Source of the DNA: an uncultured Thiotrichaceae bacterium
Lineage (GTDB): Bacteria; Pseudomonadota; Gammaproteobacteria; Thiotrichales; Thiotrichaceae
Direction: 5' to 3'
NCBI GenBank assembly: GCA_938038645.1
Contig: CALHTA010000207.1
Coordinates: 1-5,199, forward strand
Length of the DNA: 5,199 nt
Of this stretch, positions 1 through 5,199 are shown piece after piece. Below the pieces are notes generated by a model. That model worked only from the letters and a program-made list of their open reading frames with translations, ran no database searches and was not told the DNA's origin. How positions within the stretch are numbered: the first letter of the stretch is position 1; every line of letters begins with the position of its first letter. Made by a program: the position numbers and the translations under genes.

Positions 1-21
1 CATACCTGTGATACTTTCCAT
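1..21 (-). CDS. 5' end of an unidentified gene, cut by the left window edge
   Basis: An ATG at 21-19 on the minus strand opens a frame reading Met-Glu-Ser-Ile-Thr-Gly-Met before the window ends. It is preceded by AAGGAAG (34-28) with 6 nt to the start codon, a good Shine-Dalgarno match. It begins only 23 bp after the stop codon of the OmpA-domain gene and on the same strand, so the two are probably co-transcribed. Seven residues are too few to identify the product. The second ATG of the frame (3-1) is an alternative start but lies further from the ribosome binding site. The call rests on the start signals and operon-like spacing alone. Confidence 0.45.
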
Positions 22-44
22 GACTCACTTCCTTTTACAAAATT

Positions 45-1163
45 TTACCTAATGATTGTTAGATCGATACGGCGATTCTTATTTCGCCCTTTTTCTGAAC
101 TGTTATCCGATATCGGCTCTGAAGCCCCTAAGCCTTCCACCTGAATTCTTTGAGTATTAATCCCCAAACCTACAAGCTGCTTTTTTAGATTTAGGCTTCT
201 TTTGAATGAGAGCGTTAAGTTGTCTTCAGATGGCCCGGTACTATCCGTATGCCCACGCAGTTTTATCTTAATATCTTTGTAGGTGTTGAGAATTCCAGCA
301 ACGCCAAGTATTTGGTTTGATGACTCTGGGTTTAATAAATCTGATCCAGGCAAGAAAGAAACACGGTCGAGGACTAATGTCTGCCTTGCATCATCTTGCA
401 ATATTGATTGCTTAAACTGACTTTCAAAGCCTTGCTCAGGGATCTGAATCGTTCGTCCATCAGGCAGATTAAAGTTAACGCGCGCTAACTCATCTGACAT
501 CACAAATGCTTTTGTGACGGCCTTTTTGGCTGTAGTGCCAGGTTTTGGTTCTTTTTGCTGGGTCAACGTGTTCGAAGCTGCCGTTTTAGGCTGTTTCACT
601 GAATCTGCATCGATAGGCTTTGGTGGAATTGCAAGTTCTGCCACACCTTGTTTGAGTTCAAGCTGCTTAGCGTTAAACCGAGCTTCATCTGCAAGCTGCT
701 GCGCAGAAGTAGCAGCAGCTAATGCAGCGGCTTCCTTTTTTAGTTTGTCGCCATCACTAATTGTGGACTCTTGTGACTGAACACTCTTTTCACTCGAAGG
801 GTCTTCTGATAACGGGGAGTTATTTTCAGCCGATGCTGATTCAATGTTATTCTTTTCACTGCTATCTTGTGCAGTATCATTGTCTGAATTAGCTTCAGCG
901 TCCACCTCAGCTACAGCAGCGTCATTGTCTACAGCAGGTTGATTTTTTTCGAGAGTCTCACCGACGTTGTCAGCGAGATTGCTGCTACTTAAGAGGTGGC
1001 TACTTTGAGGCACCTCATTCGACTGAAAAATCGTAGAGGCAGCGGGCTGAATTCCCTGCATAAAAAACCAATACATCGCCCCAAACAGCAGTATCACAAC
1101 AAATGCAATAGAGTATTCTTGAGAAGGGGTTAAGGTTTGGTCAAAATCATCCTGATCAGACAT
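45..1163 (-). CDS. OmpA-domain protein anchored in the inner membrane (peptidoglycan-binding)
   Basis: This 372-residue protein probably links the inner membrane to the cell wall. Residues 1-16 are acidic and presumably cytoplasmic. Residues 17-38 form one hydrophobic transmembrane segment with no signal peptidase site. Residues 39-135 are a low-complexity linker rich in Ser, Asn, Asp and Glu; residues 139-178 are Ala/Lys/Glu-rich and likely helical or coiled-coil. The OmpA C-terminal-like domain spans about 258-372. It has the GHTDSTG motif (304-310), Asp307 and Arg322 fifteen residues apart, as in the diaminopimelate-contacting pair of OmpA family members, and a closing NRR (363-365). There is no N-terminal beta-barrel, so it is not a classical outer-membrane OmpA. 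The membrane segment has no Asp, which argues against a MotB/PomB-type stator. The start is supported by AAGGAG about 10 nt upstream. Partner and exact role are unknown. Confidence 0.9.
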   Translation of the reverse strand: MSDQDDFDQTLTPSQEYSIAFVVILLFGAMYWFFMQGIQPAASTIFQSNEVPQSSHLLSSSNLADNVGETLEKNQPAVDNDAAVAEVDAEANSDNDTAQDSSEKNNIESASAENNSPLSEDPSSEKSVQSQESTISDGDKLKKEAAALAAATSAQQLADEARFNAKQLELKQGVAELAIPPKPIDADSVKQPKTAASNTLTQQKEPKPGTTAKKAVTKAFVMSDELARVNFNLPDGRTIQIPEQGFESQFKQSILQDDARQTLVLDRVSFLPGSDLLNPESSNQILGVAGILNTYKDIKIKLRGHTDSTGPSEDNLTLSFKRSLNLKKQLVGLGINTQRIQVEGLGASEPISDNSSEKGRNKNRRIDLTIIR

Positions 1164-1175
1164 TCTTCAAATGCT

Positions 1176-1221
1176 CCTTTTTTCACCACGATACTTCCAA
1201 ATATGTTAGTAGTGAAAAAGG
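1176..1221 (-). promoter_or_regulatory. Hairpin that would sequester the ompA-domain gene's ribosome binding site
   Basis: In the minus-strand transcript the segment CCTTTTTCACTAC (1221-1209) can pair with GTGGTGAAAAAAGG (1189-1176). This gives a 13-bp stem with one bulged A and one G-U pair, and a 19-nt loop (1208-1190). The 3' arm contains the AAAAAAGG that begins the Shine-Dalgarno of the gene starting at 1163, so folding would hide it. It lies between the regulator stop (1252) and that start. No U-run follows on either strand, so it does not look like an intrinsic terminator. Pairing is seen in the sequence; a role in translational control is inference. Confidence 0.4.
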
Positions 1222-1251
1222 CTCATTCGGTTCATGCATTCTTACATGGGG

Positions 1252-2241
1252 CTATTTTGAGCTTTGGTAGAATGTTGCTGGAAGCTTAATTCGTTGCTGT
1301 TTCATGAGCTCATCTTTCTTCGGTTCAGCGAGTAAAAGTTTGGCGGCATCTACGCCAATTCTCTCAAAAGGAAAGCTAATTAAATCAATAGATAATGGGT
1401 TTTCACCAAGACTCGCTATGTTTCCAATGCTGGCTAATGCAACTTTTGAAGTGACATTTGCTGAATCATAAAAAGAAGTATCCTCAGCAAAATGCTTGCC
1501 TGCTAAGAAAATTACATCGATATCGGAGCTTTTTTGTAAAACCTCGACACAGCACTCGACACCTAAAGCGACCGAAGAAATCTTGTCGCTATTAATTTCA
1601 TGAACAAGTCTAGCCCCAATAGAAGCCAGTTTTTCTTTTAGATAACGCTTTAAGCCATTCGATATAGGCTCATCTGCTGACTCTATATAGGCTACTTTCG
1701 TGTGTCCTTGGCTTCCCCAGTGAGCAACTAATTCATCTACAGCGTCTCGGTAAGAAAAATCTAATCTAAAGCCAGCAGTGCTTTTTTCTTGATTGAGTAT
1801 TTCAACCAGCGGTGACAGCGACCTATCTACTAATTGGTAAGTATCAGCCGCATGCCCATTACCTAACATGATGATTCCAGAAGGACTCCATGATAATAAG
1901 TCACGAACGATTTTAATTTCTCGCTTGCTAGAAAAATCACTAATACCCAGCATCATACGGTATTGTGACTGTCCTAATATTGATTCAATCCCCGATAAAA
2001 TCTGTACATTTTCTCTATCTTTTAAAGTCGGTATCACAACGCCAACAAGATCAGTAGTATTAGAGGCTAAAGCACCAGCGACTTTATTTGGGGTATAGTG
2101 AAGCTCAAGTGCAGCCGCTTCAACTTTTTCACGGAGTCTCGAGGATATGTTTGGCGCGTTTCGCATGACGCGTGAAACAGAGATTTCACTCACTCCGCTT
2201 AACTTAGCCACATCTTTCAAGGTGGGCCTCAAAAAAGACAT
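1252..2241 (-). CDS. LacI-family transcriptional regulator
   Basis: This 329-residue protein has the full LacI/GalR architecture. The N-terminal helix-turn-helix is at about 7-28 (TLKDVAKLSGVSEISVSRVM), followed by the hinge region PNKVAGALAS (51-60) with its conserved Leu58. The periplasmic-binding-protein-like effector and dimerisation domain runs from about 64 to 325. Family landmarks include GVVIP (67-71), QGHTKVAYIES (178-188) and the C-terminal FERIGVDAAKLLL (292-304). The DNA-binding half most resembles gluconate-type (GntR) members. In the effector half, the usual Asn-Asp after the DxIF strand is replaced by Gly248-Lys249, and the usual GFDD by SIGN (271-274), so the ligand is probably not a standard sugar. 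The gene is divergent from ggt, which is its likeliest target. The Shine-Dalgarno is weak (TAGGT, 2253-2249) and sits in the loop of a small AT hairpin (arms 2242-2247 and 2254-2259). The effector is unknown. Confidence 0.94.
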   Translation of the reverse strand: MSFLRPTLKDVAKLSGVSEISVSRVMRNAPNISSRLREKVEAAALELHYTPNKVAGALASNTTDLVGVVIPTLKDRENVQILSGIESILGQSQYRMMLGISDFSSKREIKIVRDLLSWSPSGIIMLGNGHAADTYQLVDRSLSPLVEILNQEKSTAGFRLDFSYRDAVDELVAHWGSQGHTKVAYIESADEPISNGLKRYLKEKLASIGARLVHEINSDKISSVALGVECCVEVLQKSSDIDVIFLAGKHFAEDTSFYDSANVTSKVALASIGNIASLGENPLSIDLISFPFERIGVDAAKLLLAEPKKDELMKQQRIKLPATFYQSSK

Positions 2242-2275
2242 TAAAATACCTACATTTTATGTGGAAATTATGGGT

Positions 2276-2304
2276 ATATTAGTAACTACTGATTCATTTT
2301 TCAA
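2276..2304 (-). promoter_or_regulatory. Candidate sigma-70 promoter for the LacI-family gene
   Basis: On the minus strand a -35 element TTGAAA (2304-2299, five of six consensus bases) is followed after 17 bp by TAATAT (2281-2276, four of six). Transcription would start near 2269, leaving a leader of about 28 nt before the start codon at 2241. Spacing and position fit, but the region is AT-rich and such matches arise easily. Confidence 0.35.
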
Positions 2305-2326
2305 ACGATTTCCTTGGCTTTTTTTA

Positions 2327-2342
2327 ATGTAATCGCTCTCAT
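2327..2342. promoter_or_regulatory. Weak CG-centred imperfect palindrome (possible LacI-type operator half-match)
   Basis: ATGTAATCGCTCTCAT has a central CG, as LacI-family operators usually do. It keeps five of eight symmetric positions, including the outer ATG/CAT. The outer bases recall the ATGTTA-N4-TAACAT pattern of gluconate-type repressors, the group this regulator's DNA-binding region resembles. It lies upstream of both candidate promoters. The match is poor, and this is only a secondary candidate. Confidence 0.15.
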
Positions 2343-2391
2343 AATAACCTTTTACAAAAAAATCATATTAGATTAGAAAATAAGGTAAATT

Positions 2392-2397
2392 TATAAT
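2392..2397 (+). promoter_or_regulatory. Perfect TATAAT, candidate -10 element for ggt
   Basis: A full-consensus TATAAT lies 122 bp upstream of the ggt start. The best-placed -35 (TTAGAT, 2368-2373, 18 bp upstream) matches poorly and there is no TGn extension, so it would be weak or need an activator. Transcription would start near 2404, inside the palindrome at 2401-2414. Confidence 0.3.
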
Positions 2398-2400
2398 CAG

Positions 2401-2414
2401 AAAATAGCTATTTT
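2401..2414. promoter_or_regulatory. Perfect 14-bp palindrome, candidate operator upstream of ggt
   Basis: AAAATAGCTATTTT is identical to its own reverse complement. It starts 3 bp after a perfect TATAAT and would cover the start point of a transcript from it, a classic place for a repressor. It lies between ggt and the divergent LacI-family gene. The centre is AGCT rather than the CG usual for this family, so a different dimeric regulator is also possible. The symmetry is seen directly; the role is inferred. Confidence 0.4.
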
Positions 2415-2437
2415 TAGCATCCAATATCTTGTTAGTA

Positions 2438-2468
2438 TTTACAAAACTTTTCTCTTATTGCGAATAAT
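2438..2468 (+). promoter_or_regulatory. Alternative promoter for ggt
   Basis: TTTACA (2438-2443, five of six) and AATAAT (2463-2468, five of six) are separated by 19 bp, somewhat long for sigma-70. Transcription would start near 2475, giving a leader of about 45 nt. A short inverted repeat, TTATT-GCG-AATAA (2455-2467), overlaps the -10 and could be a second protein-binding site, though five-base AT arms are weak evidence. I cannot tell which of the two candidate promoters is used. Confidence 0.3.
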
Positions 2469-2519
2469 CAGGTACATCATTGTTAATTCAAACTTCTATC
2501 ACCAACAAGGAGAGTCACT

Positions 2520-4262
2520 ATGAATAAAACCATTAAATTACTCACAGCCGCCGTTAGTCTCGTCTTAATAAGTAATACTGTGATTGCCAAGGAATCTCGC
2601 TACCCTGAGTTTGGCAATGGGCGAATCGAACAGAATCTGGTTAAAGCCAGTGAATACATGGTTTCATCCGCTAACCCTTATGCCAGTGAAGCGGGTATGC
2701 GAATCATCGCTAAAGGCGGTAGCGCAATCGACGCCGCGATTGCCGTTCAAATGGTGCTGAATTTAGTTGAACCTGAGTCAAGCGGAATCGGTGGAGGTGC
2801 ATTCTCGCTGTATTGGGATAATCAAGAAAAAGTACTTTCTAGCTTTGACGGGCGAGAAAAGGCACCGATGCTCGCCGACGGTAAACTGTTTCAAGAAAAT
2901 GGTAAGAACATGAGCTGGTGGGAAGCGCTGGCTGGTGGTCGAGCAGTTGGTGTGCCTGGCGTTGTTGCAATGATGGAAAAAGTCCATAAGAAACACGGCA
3001 AATTACCTTGGGCAGAGTTATTTGAAGATGCCATTAAACTCAGTGAGGAAGGTTTTGAAGTTTCTCCAAAGCTCGCTGCTTCTATCGCTAAAAGAACCAA
3101 TCCTGCCTTAGGGCGCTATGAAGATACTTGGAAATACTTCTTTCCTGGCGGCAAGCCACTTCAAGCAGGGGTAATGAAGAAGAACCCTGAATTCGCTATG
3201 ACCTTGCGCCGAATCGCGCTACTGGGTGCTAAGGGTTTTTATAAAGGGCAGATCGCGTTGGATATTGTCGGCGCAGTCCGAATGACCGCAGCAGATAACC
3301 CTGGGCTACTCACTGCTGAAGATATGATTAGTTACGAGGCGGTTGAGCGACCACCTGTTTGCGCACCTTATAAAGCCTTTAAAGTGTGCGGAATGGGCCC
3401 TCCAACCTCGGGCGGCATGACCGTTATCCAAATCCTTAAACTATTGGAAGGAAAAGACCTTCAAAATTTAAAACCAATGTCACCTGAAGCTGTTCATTTG
3501 TTTGCTCAAGCAGGTAAATTGGCTTATGCCGACAGGGCAAAATATATGGCCGATGCTGATTTTGTTAATGTCCCAGTTGAAGGGTTAATTAACGGCGATT
3601 ATCTTGCGGAACGTTCAAAACTCATTACTGATAAAGACATGGGTAAAGCAGCAGCCGGCACACCGCCAAACGCAGATAAAAACTGGCTTGAGTCTAAGTC
3701 ACCGGAACAACCCAGCACCACACACTTTAGTATTGTTGACAAAGAAGGCAATGGTTTTTCAATGACATCAAGTATTGAAATGGCATTTGGTTCGACCGTT
3801 ATGGTACGTGGTTTCTTATTAAACAATCAGCTAACAGACTTCTCATTTAGCGAAGAGAGAAAAGGTGAGCTTATTGCCAATCGAGTTCAACCTGGAAAAC
3901 GCCCACGCAGTTCCATGTCTCCCTTCATGGTATTTGATAAAGATGACAACTTAACAATGGTTATTGGATCGCCTGGCGGTAGTCGTATTATCAACTATGT
4001 TGCGAAAACTATGCTTGGCGTCATGGAGTGGGATATGGATATTCAAGAAGCCATCAGCATGCCTCACTATGTTAACCGTAATGGCGCAACGGATCTTGAA
4101 AAAGATACAGATATAGCTGGAATTAAAGGAGACCTTGAAGCGTTAGGTCATAAGGTTAACGTTCGTGATTTAAACTCAGGGCTTCACGGAATAACTATTA
4201 GTTCGGATGGGTTGCAAGGTGGTGCTGACCCGAGGCGAGTTGGACGTGCTTTAGGGAAATAA
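2520..4262 (+). CDS. ggt: Gamma-glutamyltransferase precursor (glutathione hydrolase), periplasmic
   Basis: This enzyme cleaves the gamma-glutamyl bond of glutathione and related compounds and passes the glutamyl group to water or an amino acid. The 580-residue length equals E. coli Ggt. A signal peptide covers 1-23 (lysines, hydrophobic core, V-I-A cleavage site), so the protein should be periplasmic. The large subunit has GIGGGAF (89-95) and Arg112, the counterpart of the substrate-carboxylate arginine. Self-cleavage is expected before Thr400 of TTHFSIVD, which becomes the nucleophile and N-terminus of the small subunit (400-580). That subunit carries NNQLTDFS (435-442), RPRSSMSP (461-468) and GSPGGSRI (483-490). 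Against the E. coli enzyme, Thr409 is replaced by Ser418 and Asn411 by Glu420, and the lid region is about 5 residues shorter with no Tyr. Cys281 and Cys290 could form a disulfide. AAGGAG (2507-2512) sits 7 nt before the ATG. No frameshift is seen. Confidence 0.97.
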   Translation: MNKTIKLLTAAVSLVLISNTVIAKESRYPEFGNGRIEQNLVKASEYMVSSANPYASEAGMRIIAKGGSAIDAAIAVQMVLNLVEPESSGIGGGAFSLYWDNQEKVLSSFDGREKAPMLADGKLFQENGKNMSWWEALAGGRAVGVPGVVAMMEKVHKKHGKLPWAELFEDAIKLSEEGFEVSPKLAASIAKRTNPALGRYEDTWKYFFPGGKPLQAGVMKKNPEFAMTLRRIALLGAKGFYKGQIALDIVGAVRMTAADNPGLLTAEDMISYEAVERPPVCAPYKAFKVCGMGPPTSGGMTVIQILKLLEGKDLQNLKPMSPEAVHLFAQAGKLAYADRAKYMADADFVNVPVEGLINGDYLAERSKLITDKDMGKAAAGTPPNADKNWLESKSPEQPSTTHFSIVDKEGNGFSMTSSIEMAFGSTVMVRGFLLNNQLTDFSFSEERKGELIANRVQPGKRPRSSMSPFMVFDKDDNLTMVIGSPGGSRIINYVAKTMLGVMEWDMDIQEAISMPHYVNRNGATDLEKDTDIAGIKGDLEALGHKVNVRDLNSGLHGITISSDGLQGGADPRRVGRALGK

Positions 4263-4281
4263 CTGAGAGGGTAATAAAAGC

Positions 4282-4319
4282 CCGGCAATCATGCTTTATT
4301 CTAAAAGCACGATTGCCGG
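4282..4319. terminator. Strong hairpin just after ggt, probable transcript end
   Basis: Two 16-nt arms (4282-4297 and 4304-4319) pair with a single A-C mismatch around a 6-nt loop; the outer arm is CCGGCAATC. It begins 19 bp after the ggt stop codon. On the plus strand no run of T follows (the next bases are ATAATGAG), so it is not a textbook intrinsic terminator for ggt. It may act as a 3'-end stabiliser or as a weak or factor-assisted terminator. On the minus strand the stem is followed by GCTTTTATTA, a better U-tract, so the polarity favours transcripts arriving from the right. Confidence 0.6.
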
Positions 4320-4325
4320 ATAATG

Positions 4326-4354
4326 AGTTGATCTAACTAGGACTTAAATCAACT
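4326..4354. repeat. Second inverted repeat after ggt
   Basis: AGTTGATCTAA (4326-4336) pairs with TTAAATCAACT (4344-4354) with one C-A mismatch across a 7-nt loop (CTAGGAC). It starts 6 bp after the first hairpin, so ggt transcripts that read through would carry two stems in tandem. No T-run follows on the plus strand. It could be a structured RNA 3' end or a protein-binding site; I recognise no known element. Confidence 0.5.
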
Positions 4355-4500
4355 AAGGGGAGTAACCAGAGTTTCCCGCTGATTAACCTAGTAAACGCAA
4401 GTTCAAGAGATTGGTTGACATAGATTTGGTTTTTATTTTCCTTTTTGCAGATAAGGCCTTTGTGTAAACTCATTATTTCTTTTATTTACGGTGACAGCTC
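4355..4500 (+). other. Non-coding leader of the amidase gene
   Basis: No convincing gene is seen on either strand here. A perfect TTGACA (4415-4420) could be a -35 element, but no good -10 lies 16-18 bp downstream. An extended -10-like TGTG-TAAACT (4462-4470) has only weak -35 bases (TTTGCA, 4444-4449, 15 bp spacing). The stretch 4428-4446 is T-rich. The amidase may have its own promoter here, but I cannot fix it. Confidence 0.3.
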
Positions 4501-5199
4501 ATGCCTTCGTCAGTCAATATTCGCGCCCTAGCAACTCAGCTGATGAATAAGGATATTAGCTGTGAGCAGCTCATTAAAGATCGTTTGCAAATTGCTAAAC
4601 AAAGCAGCGGTGTTTTTGTATCCATTGATGAGCAGGCTTTGCTAGAAAATGCTATCGAAATTGATCAGCAAAGGCCTTTAGGCAATCTACCGCCGCTTGC
4701 TGGTGTTCCAATCACCTTGAAAGATTTGTTTGATGTTCGCGGCCAACGAACTACTGCCGCTTCAAAAGTTTTAGCCAATAGAGCAACACCGGCTACTGCA
4801 GATGCAGAAGTTGTTGCGCCACTTCGCAACGCTGGCATCCTATTTCTAGGCCGCACTAATATGAGTGAATTTGCCTTTAGCGGCATGGGTCTTAATCCTC
4901 ACTTCCCTCCTCTATATTCTGTCTGGGATGAATCAAATAAGCGATTACCCGGCGGTTCATCATCAGGCAGTGCGGTGAGTGTGGCAAAAGGCATTGTGCC
5001 CGGTACTTTAGGATCAGACACTACCGGATCTTGTCGTATACCCGCTGCGTTTAATGGCATTGTCGGTATGAAACCGAGTCGCGGCATTCTTTCGCTTAAG
5101 GGAGTCTACCCACTTTCCCACAGCTGTGATGCACCGGGTCCATTAGGGGTAGACGTAGATAGCTGCTTTTTATTGTATGAATTAATGCAAGACAAGGCG
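4501..5199 (+). CDS. Amidase-signature family enzyme (N-terminal 233 residues, runs off right edge)
   Basis: The amidase-signature Ser-Ser-Lys fold hydrolyses carboxamide bonds. The visible part contains the whole triad: Lys74 in GVPITLKDLFD (68-78), the cis-Ser Ser153 in PGGSSSGSA (150-158), and the nucleophile Ser177 in GSDTTGSCRIPAA (171-183). The 79- and 24-residue separations suit the family. The nucleophile motif reads TTGSC where TGGS(I/V) is usual. GRTNMSEFAFSG (117-128) is another family landmark. No signal peptide is visible, so it is likely cytoplasmic. The start is well placed: GGTGA (4490-4494) lies 6 nt upstream and an in-frame TGA (4492-4494) rules out an earlier start. Full members are typically 450-500 residues, so about half is missing. 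Substrate cannot be assigned, and the family includes GatA-type subunits. A lone amidase is likelier than gatA because no gatC-like gene precedes it. It follows ggt after 238 bp and two hairpins, so it may be separately transcribed. Confidence 0.93.
   Translation, partial: MPSSVNIRALATQLMNKDISCEQLIKDRLQIAKQSSGVFVSIDEQALLENAIEIDQQRPLGNLPPLAGVPITLKDLFDVRGQRTTAASKVLANRATPATADAEVVAPLRNAGILFLGRTNMSEFAFSGMGLNPHFPPLYSVWDESNKRLPGGSSSGSAVSVAKGIVPGTLGSDTTGSCRIPAAFNGIVGMKPSRGILSLKGVYPLSHSCDAPGPLGVDVDSCFLLYELMQDKA

Noticed and set aside
251..262. Twelve-base sequence GCCCACGCAGTT repeated at 3901-3912
   Set aside because: Both copies lie within conserved coding sequence of unrelated genes and look coincidental; no flanking similarity.
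514..780. Plus-strand open frame opposite the OmpA-domain gene
   Set aside because: It has no ribosome binding site or recognisable domain, and it mirrors the low-complexity linker of the real gene on the other strand.
1176..1221. Intrinsic terminator between the regulator and the OmpA-domain gene
   Set aside because: The hairpin exists but no U-run follows it on either strand, and it overlaps the next gene's ribosome binding site.
2281..2290. Short inverted repeat AGTA-AC-TACT within the regulator promoter as an autoregulatory operator
   Set aside because: Four-base arms are expected often by chance in this AT-rich stretch.
4291..4323. Ten-codon open frame starting with ATG inside the post-ggt hairpin
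   Set aside because: No ribosome binding site at a workable distance, and the codons are fully explained by the stem sequence.
4415..4420. Perfect TTGACA before the amidase gene as a promoter -35
   Set aside because: No acceptable -10 hexamer is found 16-18 bp downstream, so I do not call it a promoter on its own.
4383..4421. Minus-strand 12-residue Leu-rich frame upstream of the hairpins, resembling an attenuator leader peptide
   Set aside because: The nearest AAGGA-like site is about 20 nt from the ATG, there is no clear minus-strand promoter, and no biosynthetic gene lies downstream on that strand.
4665..5087. Minus-strand open frames opposite the amidase gene
   Set aside because: They are antisense to a strongly supported amidase with its full catalytic triad, and they show no domain or start signal.

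Overview
The window reads as ordinary chromosome of a gram-negative bacterium, most likely a marine-type gammaproteobacterium of moderate-to-low GC content. The grounds are a Sec-exported periplasmic gamma-glutamyltransferase, an OmpA-domain envelope protein, AT-rich intergenic DNA and good Shine-Dalgarno sites. I cannot name the genus from sequence alone. I see no insertion sequence, phage gene, CRISPR array, tRNA or rRNA.

Layout. The left half is on the minus strand. A LacI-family regulator (1252-2241) is followed after 88 bp by an inner-membrane-anchored OmpA-domain protein (45-1163). Only 23 bp further on is the first codons of another gene that runs off the left edge (1-21). The right half is on the plus strand. 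A complete gamma-glutamyltransferase precursor (ggt, 2520-4262) is followed by about 240 bp of non-coding DNA with two strong hairpins, then by the first 233 codons of an amidase-signature enzyme (4501 to the right edge).

The regulator and ggt are divergently transcribed from a 278-bp AT-rich region. It holds a perfect TATAAT, a perfect 14-bp palindrome 3 bp downstream of it, and a plausible promoter for the regulator. This is the usual arrangement for a local LacI-type repressor acting on its neighbour, so regulation of ggt (and perhaps of itself) is a reasonable inference but is not shown. The regulator's ligand-binding domain lacks the usual sugar-contacting Asn-Asp signature, which would suit a non-sugar effector such as a gamma-glutamyl or amide compound.

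How the parts may fit together: the transferase would act in the periplasm on glutathione or other gamma-glutamyl amides. The amidase (no export signal seen) would act on an amide in the cytoplasm. A shared role in nitrogen or sulfur scavenging is possible but rests only on adjacency. The OmpA-domain protein and the gene after it look like a separate envelope unit.

I did not find a clearly new biological system. The points most worth a second look are the active-site variant of the transferase, the candidate operator, the altered effector pocket of the regulator, a hairpin that would bury the ribosome binding site of the ompA-domain gene, and the paired hairpins after ggt.
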